Assembly: GCA_026707325.1 (NCBI GenBank)
Contig: JAPOXA010000110.1
Location: 1-64,000, forward strand
Direction: 5' to 3'
From: Acidobacteriota bacterium
Lineage (GTDB): Bacteria; Acidobacteriota; Thermoanaerobaculia; Multivoradales; Multivoraceae
Length of the DNA stretch: 64,000 nt
In this document: piece by piece, positions 55,113 through 62,751 of the stretch
Numbering within the stretch: position 1 is the stretch's first letter
Layout of the letters: the number at the start of each line of letters is the position of its first letter
The notes under the pieces: model-generated
Told to the model about the DNA's origin: nothing
Database searches by the model: none
What the model saw: the letters and a program-made list of their open reading frames with translations, nothing else
Program-made: the position numbers and the translations under genes

Positions 55113-55571
55113 CCCAAGCAGTACAAGATCGCCGACGCGTGCAGGTTGCTGGATATCCAGCCCTACGTGTTGCGCTACTGGCAGACGGAGTTCCCGGCCC
55201 TGGCCTCGAGGAAGGCCGGCGGGGGCCGCCGTGACTTCGATGCCGAGGATCTCGAGACGATTCGTCGGATCAAGGAGCTCCTCTACGACGAGGGGTACAC
55301 GATCGCAAGGGCCAAGAAGAAGCTGGCTGCGGAACTGGAGGAAGGCCGGCTCCGGGGCCGGCCACTGATTCCGGCCACGGAAGACGGGCCGAACGGCGGT
55401 CAGGCGACGGCGGACGAGGCGGGGGAGGAGGCTCCGCCCGTCGACACGAGCGAGATCGGGGCGCTTGCCCGACGCGTCGAGCGGCTGGAAGGGGGAGTCG
55501 CGGCGCTGGTCGCTCAGGCTCGGCAGCTCGCCGCCGAACTCAAGCCGGAAGCGGGCAGGGAAAGCGACTGA
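55110..55571 (+). CDS. MerR family transcriptional regulator (AUU start)
   Basis: 153 residues from ATT 55110. The N-terminal winged helix-turn-helix reads PKQYKIADACRLLDIQPYVL followed by RYWQTEFPAL, as in the MerR regulators found beside ribosome and cell-division genes in Acidobacteria and Deltaproteobacteria. A central helix (KELLYDEGYTIARAKKKLA) is the dimerisation region and the C-terminal half is short and acidic (VERLEGGVAALVAQARQLAA). The TTG at 55146 given in the track would delete the first helix and start at LLDIQ, so it is rejected. It may autoregulate its rare start codon. Lies between der and tRNA-Pro. Confidence 0.75.
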   Translation: MPKQYKIADACRLLDIQPYVLRYWQTEFPALASRKAGGGRRDFDAEDLETIRRIKELLYDEGYTIARAKKKLAAELEEGRLRGRPLIPATEDGPNGGQATADEAGEEAPPVDTSEIGALARRVERLEGGVAALVAQARQLAAELKPEAGRESD

Positions 55572-55611
55572 CACGGAACGGCGCCGGCGTGTCGTTCCGG
55601 TCGCCGGAATC

Positions 55612-55640
55612 TTGCCAAGGGCCGCAAACCAATAGAGAAT
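55612..55640 (+). promoter_or_regulatory. Candidate promoter of tRNA-Pro
   Basis: TTGCCA at 55612-55617 and GAGAAT at 55635-55640 are 17 bases apart, placing a transcription start a few bases before the tRNA at 55651. The ribH-nusB genes downstream could be read from the same promoter. Confidence 0.4.
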
Positions 55641-55650
55641 GCCCTTCGGT

Positions 55651-55727
55651 CGGGACGTGGCGCAGTCTGGTAGCGTACCTGAATGGGGTTCAGGGGGTCG
55701 CGAGTTCGAATCTCGCCGTCCCGACCA
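55651..55727 (+). tRNA. tRNA-Pro (GGG)
   Basis: A 77-base cloverleaf. Acceptor arms CGGGACG/CGTCCCG, D arm with loop CAGTCTGGTAG, anticodon stem CCTGA/TCAGG around ATGGGGT (anticodon GGG), T loop TTCGAAT and encoded ACCA at the 3' end. It stands 18 bases before ribH on the same strand. Confidence 0.97.
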
Positions 55728-55745
55728 TTAGCAGCGTGATCGCCC

Positions 55746-56213
55746 GTGCACGACGTGAAGACCGCAGTCGATGCGGCTGGCTTCCGGATCGGCCTGGTCG
55801 CGGCGCGATTCAACGGCGCCATCGTTGAACGGCTGATCGCCGGTGCGCGGGACGCCCTGCTACAGAACGGTGTCCCGGACGAGCGCATCGAACTGGTCCG
55901 GGTCCCCGGCGCCTGGGAGCTGCCGGCCGCTCTGGACGCGATGGCGGATACCGGGAGGTTCGACGCCCTGGTGTCGCTTGGAGCGGTGATCCGGGGAGAG
56001 ACGCCGCACTTCGACTACATCTGCAAGGAGTGCGCGGCGGGATGTGCGCGGGTCACCGCACGAACCGGACTCGCCGTGGGATTCGGTGTTCTGACCTGCA
56101 ACGACGCGGAGCAGGCGGCCGCCCGGGCGGGCGGCAAGGCGGGAAACAAGGGCCAGGAGGCCGCGGAAGCTGCCCTGGAGATGGCGTGTCTGCTGCGGTC
56201 GTTGAGGTCATGA
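55746..56213 (+). CDS. ribH: 6,7-dimethyl-8-ribityllumazine synthase
   Basis: 155 residues, the usual length. The sequence shows GLVAARFN near the start, VPGAWELPAA, the catalytic histidine in GAVIRGETPHFDYIC, GFGVLTCND and GNKGQEAAEAAL. Condenses 3,4-dihydroxy-2-butanone 4-phosphate with the ribitylaminouracil to make the riboflavin precursor. GTG start at 55746 is 18 bases after the tRNA. Its end overlaps nusB by ATGA; ribH-nusB is a common pair in many bacteria. Confidence 0.97.
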   Translation: MHDVKTAVDAAGFRIGLVAARFNGAIVERLIAGARDALLQNGVPDERIELVRVPGAWELPAALDAMADTGRFDALVSLGAVIRGETPHFDYICKECAAGCARVTARTGLAVGFGVLTCNDAEQAAARAGGKAGNKGQEAAEAALEMACLLRSLRS

Positions 56214-56707
56214 CGAAGACCGGGGCGGCGGCGGCCGAGGTTCGCCGCCCGACGGGGAAACGCCGGCAGGCACGCGAGATGGCGCTTCAGATGCTCTACC
56301 AGCGAGAAATCGGCCGGCTGGAGCCGCCGCTGTTGGTCCGCGAGTTCGACGTCCATGCGTTCCGCGCGGAGACCGCCGACGCGGGCGCCACGCTGCGCGC
56401 CTCGAGGCTGGCGCTGGACTACGCACGCACGCTCCTGGAAGGCAGTCTCGTCAACCGGGAGTCGATCGACGCCCTGATCGACGAGCAGGCGGAGAACTGG
56501 CGGCTCGAGAGAATGCCGGTGGTCGACCGGAACGTCCTGCGGCTCGCCGTCTACGAACTCCGTCATCAGCCGGAGGTCCCTGCCGTCGTAGTGATCGACG
56601 AGGCGATCGAGCTGGCCAAGAAGTTCGGATCCGAGCAGTCGGGGAGGTTCGTCAACGGGATTCTGGATGCTCTACTGGCCACTTTGGGCCGGGATGCCAG
56701 CCGCTGA
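56210..56707 (+). CDS. nusB: Transcription antitermination factor NusB
   Basis: 165 residues from ATG 56210. The start is chosen over the longer ORF from 56030 because that lies inside ribH in another frame. NusB features are RQAREMALQMLYQRE at the N-terminus and PVVDRNVLRLAVYEL and AIELAKKFGSEQSGRFVNGI in the C-terminal helices. Binds the boxA RNA with NusE and supports antitermination of rRNA operons. Stop is 17 bases before lptE. Confidence 0.95.
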   Translation: MTKTGAAAAEVRRPTGKRRQAREMALQMLYQREIGRLEPPLLVREFDVHAFRAETADAGATLRASRLALDYARTLLEGSLVNRESIDALIDEQAENWRLERMPVVDRNVLRLAVYELRHQPEVPAVVVIDEAIELAKKFGSEQSGRFVNGILDALLATLGRDASR

Positions 56708-56711
56708 CTGC

Positions 56712-56724
56712 TAGGCTGCCGGCG
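56712..56724 (+). promoter_or_regulatory. Candidate leaderless -10 element before lptE
   Basis: TAGGCT at 56712-56717 followed by 7 bases and the ATG at 56725; no ribosome binding site is present. Confidence 0.45.
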
Positions 56725-57276
56725 ATGAAGGTGGCATGGCCGGTGCGATTCGTGGCGGCGGTTTCGGCACTTGCCGCCGGCCTGGCGCTGGTCGGCTGCG
56801 GTTACACCCTGGTGGGTAGAGCCTCCAACATCCCCGAGGACATACGGCGGGTGTTCCTGCAGCCGTTCGAGAACCAGACCACGCGGGTCGAGGTCGAGCA
56901 GTTCCTCACGCAGGCGATCGCCGACGAACTGGTGACGAGGCCGCGGTTCGAACTGGTGGCGACCGAGGGCGAGGCGGACGCGGTGATTCGCGGCGCGGTG
57001 ACGGCCTTCCGCGTGGCGCCGATCACGTTCACGAGCGACGGTCGCGCCCAGGAGTACGAACTGGCGATCATCACGGACGTCTCGTTCCGGCGGACTCCCT
57101 CGCCGACCGGGGAGGAAGGGGAGGTGATCTGGGCGAACGACCGCTACCAGTTCAAGGAGAGCTACGAGGTCGAGAGCGCCGACAGCGACTTCTTCGACCG
57201 TGAGAACCTCGCCATCGAAGACAGCGCCGAGCGCTTCGCCGACACGATGGTGACGGACCTGCTCGAGGGATTCTGA
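56725..57276 (+). CDS. lptE: LPS-assembly lipoprotein LptE
   Basis: 183 residues. The signal ends in a lipobox (LALVGC, cysteine at residue 28) followed by the family-typical CGYTLVG segment, then VFLQPFENQTTRVEVEQFLT and a region ending DSAERFADTMVTDLLEGF. LptE forms the outer-membrane plug of LptD and completes lipopolysaccharide export, supporting an LPS-bearing diderm. It could also be a generic LptE-family DUF protein, but the CGY start and length are convincing. Convergent with rpsT. Confidence 0.88.
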   Translation: MKVAWPVRFVAAVSALAAGLALVGCGYTLVGRASNIPEDIRRVFLQPFENQTTRVEVEQFLTQAIADELVTRPRFELVATEGEADAVIRGAVTAFRVAPITFTSDGRAQEYELAIITDVSFRRTPSPTGEEGEVIWANDRYQFKESYEVESADSDFFDRENLAIEDSAERFADTMVTDLLEGF

Positions 57277-57301
57277 GTTCGATCCCCCGCGCCGCGGACG
57301 A

Positions 57302-57601
57302 TCAGTCGGACGATTCGGCGGGAGCCGGTCCGGCGGCCGCCTCGGCGCGCCGGTTCACAAGCCTGGTCAGGCGCGACTTGCGTCGGGCGGCGGCGTTCGC
57401 GTGGATCACGCCTCTTCGGGCCGTCGCGTCGATCAGGCTGAGCGTCGAGGGGAGAAGCTCGCGTGCCTTCGTCACGTCGCTGTCCGCGGCGGTGCGAAGC
57501 TGCTTGATCGAGGTGCGGAGCCGGGACAGGGCAGCCCGGTTGCGGTCCCGCCGGATGAGGGACTGCCGGATGCGCTTCTCGGCCTGCTTGCTGTTCGCCA
57601 T
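57302..57601 (-). CDS. rpsT: 30S ribosomal protein S20
   Basis: 99 residues from ATG 57601; the longer ORF to 57955 is rejected because MANSKQAEKRIRQSLIRRDR is the standard S20 start. The rest is a basic three-helix protein (RLRTSIKQLRTA, GVIHANAAARRKSRL). Binds the 5' domain of 16S rRNA. GGAGAG lies 8 bases upstream. It follows the Tol-Pal cluster on the same strand, 76 bases after cpoB. Confidence 0.95.
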   Translation of the reverse strand: MANSKQAEKRIRQSLIRRDRNRAALSRLRTSIKQLRTAADSDVTKARELLPSTLSLIDATARRGVIHANAAARRKSRLTRLVNRRAEAAAGPAPAESSD

Positions 57602-57677
57602 TTGGTGTTCTCTCCGGGCTCGGGGCCGTAGGGTTCGTGTTGGCCGAGTTGGGGGTGACCGGCGCCGGCGGCGCAGT

Positions 57678-58514
57678 TTACAGTTGGTCGGCCGGGTTGT
57701 CGAGTTGCTGGAGGGCCAGGGCCGCCTCATCCGAGTCGGGATACTCCTGCGTGACCCGGAGCAGTATCTCGTTGGCCCGCTCACGTTCGCCGAGTTCGAT
57801 GTGAGCCATTCCAATGCGCAGCATGGAACTCGCGACCTTGTCGCTGGCCGGGTAGCGTTCAGCGACCCGGCCGAGTTCGTCGATCGCCGTGCGAAACCTC
57901 CCCTGTCCCATGCACGACTCTCCGAGCCAATACTGGGCGCTGTCCGCGTCCTCACCGTCGGGAAAGGTCTCGAGATAGCGCTCGAAGCCGGTGGCGGCCT
58001 GTTCGTAGTCTCCGCTCAGGTAGTGCTGGTAGGCGGCGTTGTACAGCGTCTTCGGCTCTACGGATTGGGCGGGACTCTGGCGGCTGGCCTCGAGCTGCTG
58101 GCTGAGAGTGGACAGGACCGTTTCCTGGCGCTCAAGCTGGCTCCGGAGGAGGTCGAGCTCGTCGCTCACCTGCCCGATGCGCTCGAGCGACGCGTTGAGG
58201 GCCCGTCGCTGTTCCTGGGTTGAGGTTTGCAGGGCTTCGACCTCGGCGAGGATCTGGCGGAGATCCTCTTTCAGGTCCGCCCTCGCGCTGACGTCGCTCT
58301 CAAGCAGTTCTTCCACGGCACGAGCTACGACGGTCAGGTCGTCGCGGGTGGGCGTTTGAGACCGGAACGAAGCGACCTGCTGCTCAAGGGCGGCGAGTCC
58401 GGCCTCCAGTTCCGTCAACTGGGTCGACGACGTGCAGGAAGGCAGCGTCACCAGGAGGACAGCCGCCAGCAGGAAAAGCCACCGGGATTCCCAGCCAACA
58501 GGACGGGGAATCAT
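57678..58514 (-). CDS. cpoB: Cell division coordinator CpoB (YbgF)
   Basis: 278 residues. A hydrophobic signal with lipobox-like LPSC precedes an N-terminal coiled coil (residues about 30-145: LTELEAGLAALEQQVA and similar heptads) and C-terminal TPR repeats (YNAAYQHYLSGDYEQAATGF, AQYWLGESCMGQGRF). CpoB links PBP1B activity to the Tol machine in outer-membrane constriction. It is the last gene of the tol cluster, directly after pal. The lipobox version would make it a lipoprotein, unlike the E. coli protein. Confidence 0.9.
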   Translation of the reverse strand: MIPRPVGWESRWLFLLAAVLLVTLPSCTSSTQLTELEAGLAALEQQVASFRSQTPTRDDLTVVARAVEELLESDVSARADLKEDLRQILAEVEALQTSTQEQRRALNASLERIGQVSDELDLLRSQLERQETVLSTLSQQLEASRQSPAQSVEPKTLYNAAYQHYLSGDYEQAATGFERYLETFPDGEDADSAQYWLGESCMGQGRFRTAIDELGRVAERYPASDKVASSMLRIGMAHIELGERERANEILLRVTQEYPDSDEAALALQQLDNPADQL

Positions 58515-58575
58515 GTTGGTGCAGCGGCCCGGCCCGGCCCGCGGCGAAGGACTCGCCAGAGCGCCGGGCCCCGAA

Positions 58576-59154
58576 TCACATGCGGTCGGTTACGCGGAAG
58601 TAGGCGCGCCGGTTCAGTTGCCAGCAGTCTTCGTTCGACTCCTCGCACTGTGGCCGCTCCTCTCCGTAGCTGATCGTTTTCAGGCGGTTGCCGGAAATGC
58701 CGAGCGAGGTGAGGTAGTCGCGAGCCGAGTTCGCTCTGCGGTCGCCAAGGGCCAGGTTGTAGTCGTTCGTGCCCCGTTCGTCGCAGTGACCTTCGATCGT
58801 GATGACGAAGTTCTCGCCGTCCTGGCTCTTGAGGAAGTCGGCGTTCTTGCCGAGTTGGGACCTTGTCGCGTCGGTCAGGGTCGCCTTGTCGAATTCGAAG
58901 TAGACATCGCCCAGGAGGCCCTTCTCATGGACTTCCTGGTTCGCCTCCACGATGTCCTCGGACCATGGCGAAACGTAGGCGGGCTCGACCGGCGGTTCCG
59001 GTGGCGGCGGTACGGGTTCCGGCGGCGGCGGGTCGGCCGCGGGAGCCGGCGGTGGCGGCGGTGGCGGCGGTTCCGGTTCCGCCTTCTTGCAGGCCCCGAT
59101 GGCCAGCAGGAGGAGAGCCGACAGGAAGAGTGCAGAGAAGCTTCTGGCCAACAT
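58576..59154 (-). CDS. pal: Peptidoglycan-associated lipoprotein Pal
   Basis: 192 residues from ATG 59154, chosen because it starts a lipoprotein signal (LFLSALLLLAIGAC). A proline-rich linker (PPPPPPPPAPAADPPPP and further) precedes the OmpA-like domain with the peptidoglycan-binding YFEFDKATL, IEGHCDERGTNDYNLALGD, RRANSARDYL and GEERPQ motifs. It ties the outer membrane to peptidoglycan and is recycled by TolB. The start gives a GGGAG site 10 bases upstream. Between tolB and cpoB. Confidence 0.94.
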   Translation of the reverse strand: MLARSFSALFLSALLLLAIGACKKAEPEPPPPPPPPAPAADPPPPEPVPPPPEPPVEPAYVSPWSEDIVEANQEVHEKGLLGDVYFEFDKATLTDATRSQLGKNADFLKSQDGENFVITIEGHCDERGTNDYNLALGDRRANSARDYLTSLGISGNRLKTISYGEERPQCEESNEDCWQLNRRAYFRVTDRM

Positions 59155-59263
59155 GCGGGGACTACTCCCAAAGTCTGGAAACTTGGATCGTTTCGGTTGT
59201 ACGGACACTACCAGAGCGCTGCTCGGGCGGCAACATCGGATTCTGCGGGGCATTCAACGCGCG

Positions 59264-60646
59264 TCAGTCGAAGTAGCCGGACCAGGAGGGCGAGTAGTTG
59301 TTGCCGCGCGTGGTCACCTGGCGCACGTAGCGGCCGTCTCCGCTCATGACGTAGATCTGGCGACCGCGGCCCCGCTGGCGCGACTCGAAGACGACCCACT
59401 CGCCGTTGGGAGAAAACGTCGGGTACTCGTGGCTGCCGGGCCCGGTCGTCAGCAGTTGATCGTGATCCGTGACCAGGTCGACGACCGCGATGTCGAAGCG
59501 GTCGCCGCGTTCGGTACGCCGGGCGTACACGAGCTTGCTGCCGTCCGGATGCCAGGAGGCCCCTTCGTTGTACCTGCCGTTGACGGTCACCCGGTCCAGA
59601 TTGCCGCCGTCCATGTCCATCACGTAGATCTGCGGGGTTCCGGAGCGGCTGGAGGTAAAGGCGATCCGGCTGCCGTCGGGTGAACACTCGGGGTTCGTGT
59701 CCTCGCCGCTCGAACGGGTGATCTGCCGGGGCGTGCCGCCGTCGCGCTCGACGGAGAAGATCTCGGTGCTGCTCTTCCCGCTGCGCCGGACCGGGCGGGA
59801 GAAGAGGACCGTTTCGCCGTCCGAACAGACGCTGGGCGAGTACGCGGGCTGCTCCTCGAAGACGACCGCCGTCTTGCGGCCGGTCGTGAGGTCGGCCCAG
59901 TAGACGCCGGGACGCCCCTGGAAGTACGAGAGATAGGCCAGTCCGCTGCCGTCGACGGCCCAGACCGGCGAGAGACTCGTCGAGATGTGGCCGGTGATCC
60001 GGCGCTGGGCGTGACCGTCGTAGTCCATCAGGAAGATCTCCTTGCTCCCCTGGCCTTCGCGGTCCGAGACAAAGGCGATCGAGGTCATCGCGATGCCGCG
60101 ACGACCGGTGAAGTAGAGGACGACCTCGTCGGAGAGGGCGTGCGCGATACGCCGCGCCAGGTCGATGGCGCCGCTGAACCGCTTGCCGAGAATGAACTGG
60201 CCGTTCGCCAGGTCGTAGACGCGTCCCTCGAGGATCAGCTCCTCTCCGTTCAGCTTGAACTCCGTCAGGAGAGCGACCTCGTTGCCGTATGCCCGGTACT
60301 GTTCCAGGTCCCTGGCGCGGTCGCCGCTCAGGCGGACGGCCGAGAGGACTTCCGGGCCCTGAACATCGAACAGTTGGGTGAACGCCAGATCCTCGCGGAG
60401 GGTCTGCTCGAGTTCGCCCATCGCGTCGAGGAACTCCGGCCTTGCGCCGGGAGGGCGTCCGGCGCGCGGCAGCGCGAGATTCAGACGCACCGACGCGTCG
60501 GGTTCGAGCACGAGCTGGAGGTCGGACGGAAGTGCCGCTGGATCCGCGGTGGCTGCTTCCGGCCCGGTCTGCGCCAGCACGGGGGACGCGGCGAGGAGGC
60601 AGGGCGCAGTCGCCAGAACGATCATGCGGAGGATAGGAACTCTCAT
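59264..60646 (-). CDS. tolB: Tol-Pal system protein TolB
   Basis: 460 residues from ATG 60646, with a GAGGAG ribosome binding site. Signal peptide (ILRMIVLATAPCLLAASPVL), the TolB N-terminal domain (residues about 45-160), then a six-bladed propeller of WD40-like TolB blades with SPD motifs (VWAVDGSGLAYLS, PECSPDGSRIAFTSSRSG, HPDGSKLVYARRTERG, SPNGEWVVFESRQRG). Periplasmic partner of Pal. Follows the TonB-like gene with 17 bases between. Confidence 0.95.
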   Translation of the reverse strand: MRVPILRMIVLATAPCLLAASPVLAQTGPEAATADPAALPSDLQLVLEPDASVRLNLALPRAGRPPGARPEFLDAMGELEQTLREDLAFTQLFDVQGPEVLSAVRLSGDRARDLEQYRAYGNEVALLTEFKLNGEELILEGRVYDLANGQFILGKRFSGAIDLARRIAHALSDEVVLYFTGRRGIAMTSIAFVSDREGQGSKEIFLMDYDGHAQRRITGHISTSLSPVWAVDGSGLAYLSYFQGRPGVYWADLTTGRKTAVVFEEQPAYSPSVCSDGETVLFSRPVRRSGKSSTEIFSVERDGGTPRQITRSSGEDTNPECSPDGSRIAFTSSRSGTPQIYVMDMDGGNLDRVTVNGRYNEGASWHPDGSKLVYARRTERGDRFDIAVVDLVTDHDQLLTTGPGSHEYPTFSPNGEWVVFESRQRGRGRQIYVMSGDGRYVRQVTTRGNNYSPSWSGYFD

Positions 60647-60663
60647 CGTCTGCTCCTCTGTCG

Positions 60664-61440
60664 TCATCGGATCGTCATCGTCACGCCCAGGCTGGGCTTC
60701 CGGAAGCTGACGGGAAGCGGCGGCACTGGCGACGCCAGCTCGATCGCCCGCAAACCGGCGTTGTCGAATCGCGTGACACCGGACGACCGGAGGAGGTCCA
60801 GGTCGCTGACGGTGCCGTCGGTCGCGATCCGGAAGAAGACGACGGCCTCCACCCCCTCGATCGGGGGCCTGGTCCAGCGGGCCTTGATGGCGGCCATCAG
60901 CCGGGACGTGTAGTAGGCGTAAGTGAAGTCCTCGCTGTCGTAGCCGATCACCGGCGCCTCGGCATCGTCGCTCCCAGCCAGCGAGTCGTCCACGGTGCGT
61001 GGGGGCTGAAACGGCCGCTCCAGCCGGGGACGCGGTTGGGGTTCCGGTTCGGGATCAGGCTCCGGAGGTGGCGGTTCCGGTTCGGGCTCTTCGGGAGCAA
61101 GGGTCGGAACGTCGGGTGGCGGCTCCTCGGGCTCCGGTTCCGGTTCGGGTTCGGGAACTGGCTCCGGTTCCGGTTCTTCCTGGGGCGGTGGCGGCGGAAT
61201 GGGCTCCGGCCTGATCGTCGGCAGGCGCACGATCTCGAGCGGCTGCCGTACCAGTTCCGTCCGCTCTGCAAACAGCCCCGGTCCGAACAGGAGGCCACCG
61301 ATCAGGGTGATGTGCAGGGTAAGGGACGCCGCCAGGCAAGGCCGGTTCAGACCCTGGCCGCGCCGTTCCCGGCCCGCGAGTGCGCGTTCGAGCGGAAGCG
61401 TGCGGTCGTCCTGGTTCTCCAAGAGGGTCTCGGTCCTCAA
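60664..61440 (-). CDS. TonB/TolA-like energy transducer
   Basis: 258 residues. One N-terminal transmembrane helix (LAASLTLHITLIGGLLFGPG), a periplasmic Pro-Glu repeat linker (residues about 78-145) and a TonB-type C-terminal domain (FFRIATDGTVSDLDLLRSSG, FDNAGLRAIELASPVPPLP). Placed where tolA belongs in the tol cluster, so it probably acts as TolA, although the C-terminal domain is of the TonB family. TTG start at 61440 overlaps the tolR stop (TTGA). An alternative is a TonB that serves the receptor at 10533-12920. Confidence 0.85.
   Translation of the reverse strand: MRTETLLENQDDRTLPLERALAGRERRGQGLNRPCLAASLTLHITLIGGLLFGPGLFAERTELVRQPLEIVRLPTIRPEPIPPPPPQEEPEPEPVPEPEPEPEPEEPPPDVPTLAPEEPEPEPPPPEPDPEPEPQPRPRLERPFQPPRTVDDSLAGSDDAEAPVIGYDSEDFTYAYYTSRLMAAIKARWTRPPIEGVEAVVFFRIATDGTVSDLDLLRSSGVTRFDNAGLRAIELASPVPPLPVSFRKPSLGVTMTIR
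61006..61209 (-). repeat. Pro-Glu repeat coding region of the TonB/TolA-like gene
   Basis: Low-complexity sequence of repeated CCGGAACCGGAACC-like units encoding (Glu-Pro)n and (Pro-Pro-Glu)n. It spans the periplasm as an extended rod. Repeat number is likely to vary and to be misassembled easily. Confidence 0.85.
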
Positions 61441-61856
61441 TCCGCTGGTTGTACGACGAGGGACACGCGATGGATGTCCGCACGCTCAAGAACGTCGAGC
61501 ACGTCGATGATTCTTCCGTAGGGGACGTCCTCGTCTCCCTTGACGAACACCGCTTCGTAGTCGCGCAGCTCGAGCATCGGGAGCAGGCGGTCGACCAGCA
61601 GCGCCGTGGCCACCGGTTCGTCCTTGATGTAGACGAGATCGTTCCGGGCGATCGTGAGAATCATCGGATCCTCGTCCCGGATGGCCAGCGACGCGGGAGA
61701 TTCCATCTCCGGCAGCGTCACTTCGACGCCCTGGTGGAGCATCGGCGTCGCGATCATGAAGATGATCAGCAGGACGAGCATGACGTCCACCAGGGGCGTG
61801 ACATTGATGTCGGCGAGGACGGAATCGTCGCTGTCGGTGTCCTGGAAGAACGCCAT
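61437..61856 (-). CDS. tolR: TolR/ExbD family protein
   Basis: 139 residues. A short cytoplasmic tail is followed by one membrane helix with the conserved aspartate (INVTPLVDVMLVLLIIFMIA, Asp near residue 24) and a periplasmic domain (DKEV-type end: RIIDVLDVLERADIHRVSLV). Works with TolQ as the proton-driven stator. ATG 61856 lies 22 bases after the tolQ stop, with GGAGGCAG upstream. Confidence 0.94.
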   Translation of the reverse strand: MAFFQDTDSDDSVLADINVTPLVDVMLVLLIIFMIATPMLHQGVEVTLPEMESPASLAIRDEDPMILTIARNDLVYIKDEPVATALLVDRLLPMLELRDYEAVFVKGDEDVPYGRIIDVLDVLERADIHRVSLVVQPAD

Positions 61857-61878
61857 GCTGCTGCCTCCGGACTCGGGC

Positions 61879-62571
61879 TCAGCCGAAGTTCCGTTCGGCC
61901 AGATTCAGGAACTCGAGCGTGAAGTCGTCCATTTCGGCGCGCAACTGCCGAAGCCTCGTGGCCAGGTAGTTGTAGCCGACCAGGGCGGGAATCGCGGCAA
62001 CCAGGCCGGCGGCCGTGTTCACCAGCGCCTCGGCGATGCCGGGCGCGACTGCGGTGATCGTGGCGGTGCCGGAAGTTCCAATGTCGTTGAAAGCGATCAT
62101 GATTCCCCACACCGTGCCGAACAGGCCGATGAACGGAGCCGCCGCGGCGGTCGTCGCCAGCCAGGACGTGTTGCGCGCGAGAACCCGGAGTTCGACGTTG
62201 GCAGCCCGCCGGAGAGTCCGTTCCAGGCCCATCAACGATTGCAGGCGCAGGCTCTCGTCGTCTCCGTGAGGCTCGCGCAACGCCTTGATCTGCGTGTCGA
62301 TCTCCAGGTAGCCGGCCTGGAACAGCCCGGCCAACGACGCAGCGCGGTGACCGGATGCGGCCTTGCCGATGTCGCTGAAGCGGGCGGCCTTGCGAAAGAG
62401 GCCCAGGAAGCTCCGATTCTGCCGGGCGGTGCGCCGGAAGAGCAGCAGACGCTGAAACAGCACGTACCAGGACGAAAGCGACATGAGCACCAGGATCCCG
62501 AGGACGATCTTCGCCACCGGACCCGAGCGGAGAAAGAAGTGGATGACCGCGGAGTCGCCGGGGGCCATCAT
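61879..62571 (-). CDS. tolQ: TolQ/ExbB family proton channel protein
   Basis: 230 residues from ATG 62571. The open frame runs far upstream to 63786, but that part is antisense to etfB. Three membrane helices are visible (IVLGILVLMSLSSWYVLFQR, APFIGLFGTVWGIMIAF, ALVNTAAGLVAAIPALVGYN), with the family motif GLFGTVWGIM and the TAAGL segment of the third helix. Stator of the Tol motor. No clear ribosome binding site is seen, and a start of a few residues either way is possible. First gene of the minus-strand tol operon; a palindrome at 62625-62640 lies upstream. Confidence 0.93.
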   Translation of the reverse strand: MMAPGDSAVIHFFLRSGPVAKIVLGILVLMSLSSWYVLFQRLLLFRRTARQNRSFLGLFRKAARFSDIGKAASGHRAASLAGLFQAGYLEIDTQIKALREPHGDDESLRLQSLMGLERTLRRAANVELRVLARNTSWLATTAAAAPFIGLFGTVWGIMIAFNDIGTSGTATITAVAPGIAEALVNTAAGLVAAIPALVGYNYLATRLRQLRAEMDDFTLEFLNLAERNFG

Positions 62572-62624
62572 CGTGGCGAGAGGTATGGCGAACGAAGGCA
62601 CCGTCACGAAAAGGTACCAGACAG

Positions 62625-62640
62625 ATAGACGGACGTCTAT
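62625..62640. promoter_or_regulatory. Palindrome in the tolQ / etfB intergenic region
   Basis: Perfect 7-bp arms ATAGACG and CGTCTAT separated by two bases, 54 bases upstream of the tolQ start and 112 bases before etfB. It is the most A/T-rich part of the gap. It could be an operator for a dimeric regulator or overlap a divergent promoter (CTATAG at 62637-62642). Confidence 0.4.
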
Positions 62641-62751
62641 AGCTTGGCTTACCCGGCGGACTGCCCGGTCGCCGGCTTCGGCGTCCGCGGATGCGGCGCT
62701 ATGCTCGCCCGCCCGGCGGAATGCCGCGACAACATGGGGCGGGAGGAACGT

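Noticed and set aside
55146-55571. MerR gene starting at TTG 55146
   Set aside because: That start removes the first helix of the helix-turn-helix and lacks a ribosome binding site, unlike the ATT at 55110.
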